Source: Pseudomonas vlassakiae
Lineage (GTDB): Bacteria; Pseudomonadota; Gammaproteobacteria; Pseudomonadales; Pseudomonadaceae
Assembly: GCF_014269035.2 (NCBI RefSeq)
Contig: NZ_JABWRP020000003.1
Location: 1 to 64,000 of the forward strand
Reading direction: 5' to 3'
DNA length: 64,000 nt
The notes beneath the pieces are model-generated. The model saw nothing but the letters and a program-made list of their open reading frames with translations. It had not been told where the DNA came from and made no database searches. Below are positions 8,872 to 15,911 of this stretch, in pieces. The position numbers and the translations under genes are program-made. Position 1 is the stretch's first letter. Each line of letters starts with the position of its first letter.

Positions 8872-9225
8872 TACAGTCGCCGCCACTGTTCAGGGCCCTG
8901 TCGTCGCTACGCCGGCGTCAGGGCCAGTACCGTCAAACCCCAGCACCCGAACACTTCGTTCATCTCTTTCATTCCAAACTGTACAACTGTACCGTTAATT
9001 CGGCGCCATCTCGCCCTCATCAGCGCGTACGCAGAGCGAAAACGCACCAACTTGGTGCGCACCGGTACAGTTTCGCCTGTTTCAAGTGCAACAGTCGGCT
9101 TAAACAGTTAACTGGCCTATCTCATTACTGGTGAACTGTATCTACTGTTATGGACAGCAGAGGAGGATCATTGGCATCAGTTAAATCACTACCTAATCCC
9201 GCCATAAGCGGAAGGATGAAACATC
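8872..9225. other. intergenic region with ACTGTAC repeats
   Basis: These 354 bases hold no gene that I can support. They contain a tandem AACTGTAC-AACTGTAC, an inverted copy and one near copy, listed separately, and probably carry the promoter of the DUF1127 gene at 9226. Confidence 0.5.
8977..8992 (+). repeat. tandem AACTGTAC direct repeat (candidate operator)
   Basis: Two exact, abutting copies of AACTGTAC occupy 8977-8984 and 8985-8992. Inverted exact copies GTACAGTT lie at 9065-9072 and 9557-9564, and AACTGTAT at 9134-9141. The spread over about 590 bp around the DUF1127 gene suggests binding sites of one regulator; MocR/GntR proteins bind such motifs. No matching regulator gene is present in the window. 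Confidence 0.5.
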
Positions 9226-9441
9226 ATGGAACGTACCCTCAGTTCCGGTCTGGTTTTTGAAAGCAACGCCCAGCAGTCCCAGGCTTCCCTGCCACTGCGC
9301 GCTATCTCCACCCTGCTGCTGTGGCAGCGTCGCATGGCCAGCCGCCGTCAACTGGCTCGCCTGGATGCCCGCCTGCTGGCCGACGCCGGTATCAGCGAGT
9401 CGCAGCGTTACGAAGAGCTGAGCAAGCCATTCTGGCGCTAA
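9226..9441 (+). CDS. DUF1127 (YjiS-like) small protein
   Basis: This 71-residue basic protein has the C-terminal DUF1127 motif: RRQLARLDARLLADAGISESQRYEELSKPFW. The motif has an arginine-rich helix followed by the LDxxLLxDxGIS element. GGAAGGA lies 9 bases before the ATG, and a strong terminator follows, so it is a monocistronic unit. Small DUF1127 proteins in other bacteria affect RNA turnover or phosphate/carbon responses, but no function can be assigned here. The AACTGTAC motifs upstream are its likely control sites. Confidence 0.88.
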   Translation: MERTLSSGLVFESNAQQSQASLPLRAISTLLLWQRRMASRRQLARLDARLLADAGISESQRYEELSKPFWR

Positions 9442-9483
9442 GCTCCGGTCCGCCGGCTGCGGCCGGCACCGCGAATTCCCCGA

Positions 9484-9513
9484 CCCGTTGCAGGCGACTG
9501 CAGCGGGTTTTTT
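9484..9513 (+). terminator. terminator of the DUF1127 gene
   Basis: CCCGTTGCAG (9484-9493) pairs with CTGCAGCGGG (9498-9507) with one G-T wobble and a GCGA tetraloop. Six T follow at 9508-9513, 43 bases after the stop codon. Confidence 0.9.
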
Positions 9514-9741
9514 ATTGTCCGCACGGCTCTGCCCAGAGCCATTCCGGGCGCCACCAGTACAGTTGCAAATATTTAAATATCGACCGAAACAGTTGTCCGC
9601 TCTCGCTCGCACTCACATTCAGAAACAGCACCGCGTGATACGCTTCGCTCAACAGTCTGTTAAAACCCGTTGTCGAACACGTAACGCGACCAGCAGTGCA
9701 AGCGTCCGATGAAGCAGAACCCTGTCCAGGAGTCCACGAAC

Positions 9742-10059
9742 ATGTCCCGTAAATACCTTATTGGTGCCGCCATGCTGCTCGGCCTGGCCAGCACCGCCCA
9801 AGCCAGCAGCTTCGTAGTCACCACCGATGCCGTGGTACGTGCTGTTGCCGCCTCGACTGACGCCACCTCCGACCTGACCTCATCGTTCCGCGATGACAAG
9901 ATCGTGCAGGCCGCCCGTGATGACGCCGCCAGCTTCGTCGGTACTCAGGGCGCCATTCGTGGTGCGCGGCTGGAAAGTGCCTTGCTGCACATCCGTTCGA
10001 GCATGCCGCAGCTGCAAGCCAGTGATGCACAGCTGGCTCAGGCCATCCTCGCGATCTGA
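9742..10059 (+). CDS. Secreted DUF2388 protein, copy 1
   Basis: This 105-residue protein has a clear signal peptide (MSRKYLIGAAMLLGLASTAQA, cleaved near residue 21). The mature part has the DUF2388 pattern: SFVVTTDAVVRA, RDDKIVQAARDDAASFVGTQGAIRGARLESALLHIR and a C-terminal AQAILAI. I place the start at 9742 because CAGGAG lies 9 bases upstream. It would be periplasmic or secreted. The function is unknown. It is the first of three paralogs in a row followed by a DUF4105 gene. Confidence 0.85.
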   Translation: MSRKYLIGAAMLLGLASTAQASSFVVTTDAVVRAVAASTDATSDLTSSFRDDKIVQAARDDAASFVGTQGAIRGARLESALLHIRSSMPQLQASDAQLAQAILAI

Positions 10060-10148
10060 TCAGGGCGCTGCAAAGCAGGTGCGTTGGCTAGCGGCCGCGC
10101 ACCTGAGGTAGCCTTCGTCTTTCACTTCCCCTGCCGTCAAGAAAGCTC

Positions 10149-10442
10149 ATGCGTTATCTGTTGCCGTTGCTGTTCAGTGCCACTGCCATGGCCAGTGCCC
10201 ACGCCATGGACACCACCACACAAGGCCTGGTCATCACGGGCTACGTTACCAGCCAGGTCACCGCTGCCCCCTTCGACCGCAAACTGGTCAGGCAGGCTCG
10301 CGACGATGCCGCGGCATTCGTTGCCAGCGATGGCATGATCCGCGGTGCACGCCTGGAAGCGGCACTCGACTCGCTGCGCCACAACTGCACCCGGCCCTCC
10401 GTCGGCGACCTTGAACTGGCAGAAGCAATTCTCGTCCAATAA
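10149..10442 (+). CDS. Secreted DUF2388 protein, copy 2
   Basis: This 97-residue protein has a signal peptide (MRYLLPLLFSATAMASAHA). Like its neighbours it has RQARDDAAAFVASDGMIRGARLEAALDSLR and ends LELAEAILVQ, so it is a DUF2388 paralog. It is the shortest of the three, because the S/T-rich segment before the RDDA helix is reduced. It is also the only copy with a cysteine (in HNCTRPS). It lies 89 bases after copy 1 and 36 before copy 3. Function unknown. Confidence 0.82.
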   Translation: MRYLLPLLFSATAMASAHAMDTTTQGLVITGYVTSQVTAAPFDRKLVRQARDDAAAFVASDGMIRGARLEAALDSLRHNCTRPSVGDLELAEAILVQ

Positions 10443-10478
10443 CCACACCTGACTCCCTGTATTTTTCGGAGATGCTCC

Positions 10479-10799
10479 ATGCGTAAACCGCTGATTGCCG
10501 CTACCCTCGGCATGTTGCTGCTGGCCGACCTGGCCCATGCACAGACCCTGGTGGCCACCAGCAACATCATCGTGCGCGCCTTTGGCCGCTCGATCGATTT
10601 CACCTCTGACACCACCACTTCGATCCGCGACGCCAAAGTCGTGCGCGAAGCCCACGACGACGCCGCCAGCTTTGTCGCCAGTAATGGCGATATCCGCGGT
10701 GCCCAGCTTGAGGCTGCACTCAGCACCCTGCGCGAGCGCGTGCCTGAAGCGCGCGACGCCAGCGACCAAGTACTGGCCGAAGCCATCCTCGCGCTGTGA
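10479..10799 (+). CDS. Secreted DUF2388 protein, copy 3
   Basis: This 106-residue protein has a signal peptide ending at LLLADLAHA. It shares the block SIRDAKVVREAHDDAASFVASNGDIRGAQLEAALSTLR and the ending LAEAILAL with the two upstream copies. Its stop overlaps the GTG start of the DUF4105 gene by four bases (GTGA), so the two are translationally coupled. That is the best evidence that DUF2388 proteins work with the DUF4105 protein. Biochemical role unknown. Confidence 0.84.
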   Translation: MRKPLIAATLGMLLLADLAHAQTLVATSNIIVRAFGRSIDFTSDTTTSIRDAKVVREAHDDAASFVASNGDIRGAQLEAALSTLRERVPEARDASDQVLAEAILAL

Positions 10800-12754
10800 G
10801 CCGCGTGCGTGCCTGGCTGCTCGGCTGCGCCCTGACGCTGCTGGGCACGCCCGCCCTGGCCGACCTGCAGCTTGAGCTGCAGGCGACCGGCCTCGACCCG
10901 CAACAGACCCAAGCCAGCCAGGCCCTGCTCGACGAAGCCATGGCCAAGCTGCCGCCCCTGTTCAAGCAACGGCTGGACAGGCGGGTAACGGTCAGCTGGA
11001 GCGACAACATGCCAGCCGATGCCTATGGCCAAGCTTCGCTGGTATCGACTCTCGAACTCAATCGCCGCCTGCTCCCCAGCCTCACTGACGGCAGTGCCGC
11101 CAGCAAGCGAACCAACCGTCCCCACGGCACGGTCCGTGAAGAGTTGCTGGCCACCGTCCTGCATGAGCTGACCCATATCTACGACCGTGCCCGCCTGTGG
11201 CCCGGCAGTGAGCGCTCGCTGATCGCCCGCTGCGCGCGCCAGCAAGCTACGCTGGGCAAGATCGGTCAGCTGGCAGAGTGCCGTAGTCAGGCCGAACGCC
11301 GTTTTACCCTCAGCGACGACCCGCGCTTTCTCGACCTGGCCGGCTGGCCGCAATACGTCGGCCGTCGTGGCGAACGTGAGCAGCACAACGCACAGTTCAT
11401 GCGCAGCCCCGACAGTTATGAGCTGAGCAGTCCCAAGGAATACATCGCGGTCAACATGGAGTATTTCCTCCTCGACCCGAGCTACGGCTGCCGTCGCCCG
11501 GCGCTCAACCAGTACCTGCGTGACCACTTCGGCTGGGCACCGCCGCAGAACACTTGCGCCAAGGGCCTGCCGTTCATCAACGCTGGCAGCGACTTCGCCC
11601 GGCAGCCGCTGGGCGAAATTGACCCAGAACGGGTTTACGAGGTCGACTTCCTGCTGGCTGAAGCCAACCAGAACCTTGTGAGCCGCTGGGGCCACAGCAT
11701 GCTGCGCCTGGTGATCTGCAAACCCGGCCGCCCCCGCGGGCCGGATTGCCGCCTGGACCTCGACCAGAGCCTGGTGCTGTCTTACCGCGCTTTCGTCAAC
11801 GATGTGCAACTGTCCAGCTGGGACGGGCTGGTAGGTGCCTATCCCTCACGGCTGTTCGTGTTGCCGCTGGGCCAGGTGATCGATGAATACACCAAGACCG
11901 AACTGCGCAGCCTGGCCTCGGTACCGCTGAAGCTCAGCCGCGACGAAATCGAGAACCTGGTGCGCCAGGCCGCCGAGATGCACTGGAGCTACGACGGCAA
12001 CTATTGGTTCCTGTCCAACAACTGCGCAGTGGAATCCTTGAAGCTGCTGCGCAGCGGCACTGCCAACCCACGCCTGAATGATCTCGACAGCATCATGCCC
12101 AATGGGTTGCTGGCCGTGCTCAAGGGCAGGGGGCTGGCCGATACCCAGGTGCTCGACGACCCACGCGAAGCCCTGCGCCTGGGCTACCGCTTCGACTCCT
12201 ACCGCGAGCGCTACCAGGCCATGTTCGATGTGCTGAGGAAGCAGTTGCCGATCAAGCAGACCGAAGTCGAGGACTGGCTGGCCCTGGAGGCAGAGCAGAG
12301 GCGCCCGTGGTTCGACAAGGCCGACCTGCGCACCAGCGCGGCCTTGCTGTTGCTCGAACAGGCCAGCCTGCGCCGGCAGTTGCTGCTGGCTCAGGACGAA
12401 GTGAAACAGCGTTACCTGAACGCTGCAGCGCTGAAGGACGGCAGCATCAACAAAGCCGACGAGACCCTGAAGCAGATGCTCGCCAACAGCGGCTTCCTCA
12501 GCCGCCCGGCCGAGCTGCTGGATGCCAAAGGCTATGGCTTGCCGCAGCCGGACGAGCGCGCGCACCTGGAGCAGGTCAGTGCCGAGCGACAGGCCAAGCT
12601 GCTGCGCCTGAGTACCGACCTGGACAAAGAGGTGAGGGCGCTGCTGGAGCCGTCGCGGGCCAGCGAGATCGCGGCGGTCGAGGCCAATGTGAAGCACATT
12701 GGCGAGCATCTGCGGGCGTTGCACAAGGCAGCTGGCGGTCTGCAGTTGCCCTGA
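10796..12754 (+). CDS. DUF4105 (Lnb-type) exported protein with HELTH motif
   Basis: This 652-residue protein starts at a GTG overlapping the previous stop. A signal peptide covers about residues 1-22. Residues 100-230 look like a zinc-peptidase fold, with H123-E-L-T-H127 and a downstream Glu (E215 or E222 in SPKEYIAVNMEYF) as possible third ligand. The DUF4105/Lnb region begins near residue 280 (VDFLLAEANQNLVSRWGHSMLRLVIC). The C-terminal 200 residues look helical and probably coiled. A periplasmic or outer-envelope hydrolase is plausible, but no substrate is known. Confidence 0.8.
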   Translation: MSRVRAWLLGCALTLLGTPALADLQLELQATGLDPQQTQASQALLDEAMAKLPPLFKQRLDRRVTVSWSDNMPADAYGQASLVSTLELNRRLLPSLTDGSAASKRTNRPHGTVREELLATVLHELTHIYDRARLWPGSERSLIARCARQQATLGKIGQLAECRSQAERRFTLSDDPRFLDLAGWPQYVGRRGEREQHNAQFMRSPDSYELSSPKEYIAVNMEYFLLDPSYGCRRPALNQYLRDHFGWAPPQNTCAKGLPFINAGSDFARQPLGEIDPERVYEVDFLLAEANQNLVSRWGHSMLRLVICKPGRPRGPDCRLDLDQSLVLSYRAFVNDVQLSSWDGLVGAYPSRLFVLPLGQVIDEYTKTELRSLASVPLKLSRDEIENLVRQAAEMHWSYDGNYWFLSNNCAVESLKLLRSGTANPRLNDLDSIMPNGLLAVLKGRGLADTQVLDDPREALRLGYRFDSYRERYQAMFDVLRKQLPIKQTEVEDWLALEAEQRRPWFDKADLRTSAALLLLEQASLRRQLLLAQDEVKQRYLNAAALKDGSINKADETLKQMLANSGFLSRPAELLDAKGYGLPQPDERAHLEQVSAERQAKLLRLSTDLDKEVRALLEPSRASEIAAVEANVKHIGEHLRALHKAAGGLQLP

Positions 12755-12762
12755 ATCCTGAA

Positions 12763-12838
12763 CCGGCCTCATCGCGGCTTAAGCGCTCCTACAGACTGAG
12801 GTGCGCCCCTGTAGCGGCTTTAGCCGCGATGAGGCTGG
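12763..12838. repeat. REP doublet, inverted (CGGCTTTAGCCG type)
   Basis: Two REP-like units face each other, at 12763-12794 and 12809-12838. Each contains a TCATCGCGGCTT...GCTCCTACAG core, reading outward in the second as CTGTAGCGGCTTTAGCCGCGATGAGG. It sits between the convergent ends of the DUF4105 and GFA genes and may protect or end both mRNAs. Confidence 0.75.
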
Positions 12839-12855
12839 TACAGGCAGCACAAGGC

Positions 12856-13257
12856 CTACAGACTTTCCTCCGCCTCCCCGGGCAACGCCTCATCCAGATG
12901 CAGCCAGGGCAACCGGCTGCCAATCCAGATATGCCGCCTGGCAGGCGCCCGCTCCGGGTGGTCCAGCGTCGCCACCGTCACATCGATGGTCGTCGGGCTA
13001 TGCTCGGTCACCAGCGCCACATGCGCCCCGCATTCGCCACAGAAGTACCGCTTGCAACTGGCTGGCGCCACATAACACTGGGGGCGCCCCGCCAGCCAGC
13101 GGAAACCCGTGCGGGGCAGGGTGAGCCAAGTCACCACGAGCCCGCCGCTGACCCGCCGGCAGATCGAACAATGGCAATGGGCGACATCCTTCAGGTCCCC
13201 CTGCAGCCGGTAGCGCAAGGCACCACAATGGCAGCCACCTTCGTTTACATCCAGCAT
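12856..13257 (-). CDS. GFA-family (glutathione-dependent formaldehyde-activating-like) protein
   Basis: This 133-residue protein has the full set of GFA-domain zinc cysteines: CHC (C9, C11), HCHCSIC (C28, C30, C33) and CGEC (C73, C76). The family is named for S-hydroxymethylglutathione synthase, but most members like this have no proven activity. The start at 13257 has GGGAGG 6 bases upstream; a GTG one codon earlier is too close. It is a lone leftward gene next to a REP doublet. Catalytic role uncertain. Confidence 0.85.
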   Translation of the reverse strand: MLDVNEGGCHCGALRYRLQGDLKDVAHCHCSICRRVSGGLVVTWLTLPRTGFRWLAGRPQCYVAPASCKRYFCGECGAHVALVTEHSPTTIDVTVATLDHPERAPARRHIWIGSRLPWLHLDEALPGEAEESL

Positions 13258-13535
13258 CACCTACCTCCCGTCGCCGTTTTTCCGGCGAAAGCTGGCTGAA
13301 AGCTTACCCCCCTAGGATAGCCGCCACTACCGGCACAAGACCGGTCAGCCAGGGCACCCGGAAATCTCCGCGCCCGGCCCATCAACAACAACAATGGTGA
13401 TTCTGATGTGTTCCTGCACCCGCCTGTTCGCACGCCTTCATTCAATGCCCCTGCGCATGCTCCCCGCTCAGCGCCAAACGCGCTGATTCGCCCGAATAGC
13501 CATTCCTTTCGCCGCGCCACGCCTGGAGTATTGCC
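13258..13535. other. citrate transporter leader region with A-rich motif
   Basis: This is the region between the divergent GFA gene and the transporter at 13536. It contains AACAACAACAA (13384-13394), which resembles an Hfq/Crc catabolite-repression target. The motif overlaps the ATG of a possible 30-codon ORF (13394-13486, MVILMCSCTRL...) that lacks a Shine-Dalgarno site. Whether it is transcribed is not shown. Confidence 0.35.
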
Positions 13536-14843
13536 ATGCTGACCTTCCTCGGCTTTGCCATGGTCATCACCTTCATGTACCTGATCATGACCAAGCGCCT
13601 GTCGGCCTTGATCGCGCTGATTCTGGTACCCATCCTGTTCGCCCTGTTCGGCGGCTTTTCCGCCAAGATCGGCCCGATGATGCTCGAGGGCATCAGTAAA
13701 CTTGCGCCCACCGGCGTGATGCTGATGTTCGCCATTCTCTACTTCGCCCTGATGATCGACTCCGGCCTGTTCGACCCGGCCGTGCGCAAGATCCTCAAGC
13801 TGGTCAAGGGTGACCCGCTGAAAGTCTCGGTCGGTACTGCAGTGCTGGCCCTGGTGGTGTCGCTCGATGGTGACGGCGCCACCACTTACATGATCTGCTG
13901 CGCCGCCATGCTGCCGCTGTACAGCCGCCTGGGCATGAGCCCGCGGATCATGGCCGGCCTGATCATCCTCGCCGGCGGGGTGATGAACATGACCCCGTGG
14001 GGCGGGCCGACCGCCCGCGCAGCAAGCGCCCTGCACGTAGACCCGTCGGACATCTTCGTGCCGATGATCCCGGCCATGGCCTTCGGCGTGCTGGCGATCC
14101 TTGCCATCGCCTACATGTACGGCAAACGCGAGCGTGCCCGCCTGGGTGAACTGCACCTGCCGACCGATGACATCGATCACAGCGAAATCAGCGTGTCGCA
14201 GTTCCCTGAAGCGCGCCGCCCCAAACTGATCTACTTCAACGGTGCCCTGACCGCCGGCCTGATGGTCGCACTGATCGCAGGCGTGCTGCCGCTGCCGGTG
14301 CTGTTCATGATCGCCTTCAGCATTGCCATGATCGTCAACTACCCGTGCCTGCAGCAGCAGAAAGACCGCATCGCCGCCCACGCTGGCAGTGTGCTGGCCG
14401 TGACCGGGTTGATCTTCGCCGCCGGTATTTTCACCGGCATCCTGTCCGGTACCGGCATGGTCGAGGCAATGTCCAAGAGCCTGCTGGCAGTCATCCCTGA
14501 AGCCTTGGGCCCGTATTTGGCGGTGATCACCGCGATCGTGAGCATGCCGTTCACCTTCTTCATGTCCAATGACGCCTTCTACTACGGTGTGCTGCCAGTG
14601 CTGTCGGAAGCGGCCAGCCATTACGGCATCAGCCCGGTGGAAATGGCCCGTGCCTCGATCGTCGGGCAGCCGGTTCACCTGCTTAGCCCGCTGGTGCCTT
14701 CGACCTACCTGCTGGTGGCCCTGGCCGGCATCGAGTTCGGCGATCACCAGCGTTTCACGCTGAAGTGGGCAGTGCTGGTATGCCTATGCATAATGCTCGC
14801 CGCGCTGCTGATGGGCATTTTCCCGCTGTTCAGTAGTCTTTAA
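13536..14843 (+). CDS. Citrate/metal-citrate proton symporter (CitMHS family)
   Basis: This 435-residue polytopic membrane protein of the CitMHS family has about 12 hydrophobic segments. Conserved signatures are VVSLDGDGATTYMICCAAMLPLY and GGVMNMTPWGGPTARAASAL in the first half, and FFMSNDAFYYGVLPVL in the second. It would take up citrate as a Mg2+ or Ca2+ complex with protons. GGAG lies 7 bases before the ATG. No TctDE-like two-component system is adjacent. The metal preference cannot be read from sequence. Confidence 0.88.
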   Translation: MLTFLGFAMVITFMYLIMTKRLSALIALILVPILFALFGGFSAKIGPMMLEGISKLAPTGVMLMFAILYFALMIDSGLFDPAVRKILKLVKGDPLKVSVGTAVLALVVSLDGDGATTYMICCAAMLPLYSRLGMSPRIMAGLIILAGGVMNMTPWGGPTARAASALHVDPSDIFVPMIPAMAFGVLAILAIAYMYGKRERARLGELHLPTDDIDHSEISVSQFPEARRPKLIYFNGALTAGLMVALIAGVLPLPVLFMIAFSIAMIVNYPCLQQQKDRIAAHAGSVLAVTGLIFAAGIFTGILSGTGMVEAMSKSLLAVIPEALGPYLAVITAIVSMPFTFFMSNDAFYYGVLPVLSEAASHYGISPVEMARASIVGQPVHLLSPLVPSTYLLVALAGIEFGDHQRFTLKWAVLVCLCIMLAALLMGIFPLFSSL

Positions 14844-14911
14844 TTAACACGCATCACCCATGCGATGCGCCCTGAAGGGGCGCCTCGCCTTTATCGTTTG
14901 AAGGAATACAC

Positions 14912-15682
14912 ATGGAATGGCTGACCAGCCCGGAAATCTGGGTTGCCTTTTTTACCCTCACAGCGCTTGAGATTGTCCTCGGGATCGACAACATCATCAT
15001 GATCTCGATCCTGGTCAGCCGCATGCCCAAGCACATGCAGCCGCGCACCCGGATCTTCGGCCTCGCCCTGGCCATGGTCACCCGGATCATGCTGCTACTG
15101 TCGATCACCTGGGTCATGCGCCTGACTGCCGACCTGTTCGAGGTGTTCGGCCAGGGCATCTCCGGTCGCGACCTGATCCTGTTCTGCGGCGGCCTGTTCC
15201 TGCTGTGGAAAAGCTCGCAAGAGATCTACCACGGGCTGGAAGGCGAGGAAGAGAGCGCCGACGAACCCAAAGGCGCTGGCGGCAAGTTCCTGTACACCAT
15301 CATTCAGATCGCCATCATCGACATCGTGTTCTCGCTGGACTCGGTGATCACCGCCGTCGGCATGGTCTCGCACGTGCCGGTGATGATCGCCGCCATTGTT
15401 GTCGCCGTCCTGGTGATGATGGCCTGCGCCGGCGCCATCAGTGACTTCATCGACAAGCACCCGTCGCTGAAGATGCTTGCCCTTTCCTTCCTGATCGTCG
15501 TTGGTACCGTGCTGATCGCCGAATCTTTCGACGTGCACGTGCCGAAGGGTTACGTCTACTTCGCCATGGCCTTCTCGCTGGCCGTCGAGGCGATCAACAT
15601 CCGCATGCGCACCGCCATGGCGCGCAAGCAGGGCAAGGAGCACGACCCGGTGAAACTGCGCAAGGACATTCCGGGTCAATAA
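14912..15682 (+). CDS. TerC-family integral membrane protein (YgdQ type)
   Basis: This 256-residue protein has about seven membrane helices and two acidic TerC motifs: EIVLGIDNIIMISIL near residue 25 and IIDIVFSLDSVITAVG near residue 135. The conserved Asp residues are thought to bind metal in this family, and related proteins export Mn2+ to support secreted metalloenzymes. The first half carries the long acidic loop EGEEESADEPKG. It lies 68 bases after the citrate transporter, with GAAGGA before the ATG, and ends at its own terminator. Metal export is inference. Confidence 0.82.
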   Translation: MEWLTSPEIWVAFFTLTALEIVLGIDNIIMISILVSRMPKHMQPRTRIFGLALAMVTRIMLLLSITWVMRLTADLFEVFGQGISGRDLILFCGGLFLLWKSSQEIYHGLEGEEESADEPKGAGGKFLYTIIQIAIIDIVFSLDSVITAVGMVSHVPVMIAAIVVAVLVMMACAGAISDFIDKHPSLKMLALSFLIVVGTVLIAESFDVHVPKGYVYFAMAFSLAVEAINIRMRTAMARKQGKEHDPVKLRKDIPGQ

Positions 15683-15700
15683 GGTCAGGACAAGCAGCGT

Positions 15701-15725
15701 AAAGGGCCCTCCGGGGCCCTTTTTC
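15701..15725 (+). terminator. terminator of the TerC gene
   Basis: AAAGGGCC (15701-15708) pairs with GGCCCTTT (15715-15722) around a 6-base loop, and the T tract continues TTC. It is 18 bases past the stop codon. Confidence 0.85.
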
Positions 15726-15911
15726 ATGTACAGCCTTTCATGACAGAAACATTTCAAATGCTTGCAGAGCGTGCCAAGCTGGCGCGAGGTCCGCAAAACA
15801 ACTAAAGCTTGAGTAAGCACTGGATCAAAACACCCACCCCCGGGCCAGGCTTACGGCTTCACACATTTTGGCTCCAGTGCCGGAGCCCGAGAACAAAAGG
15901 GGGGCTCGACC

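Noticed and set aside
10241..11809. 522-codon leftward open frame
   Set aside because: It is antisense to the DUF2388 and DUF4105 genes, which have signal peptides, ribosome sites and conserved blocks; it has none of these.
15725..15760. Possible Pho box upstream of the Na/Pi transporter
   Set aside because: CTTTCAT-GACA-GAAACAT keeps the 11-base period only loosely, and the second half-site matches CTGTCAT at just three positions; the minus-strand reading has the wrong spacing.
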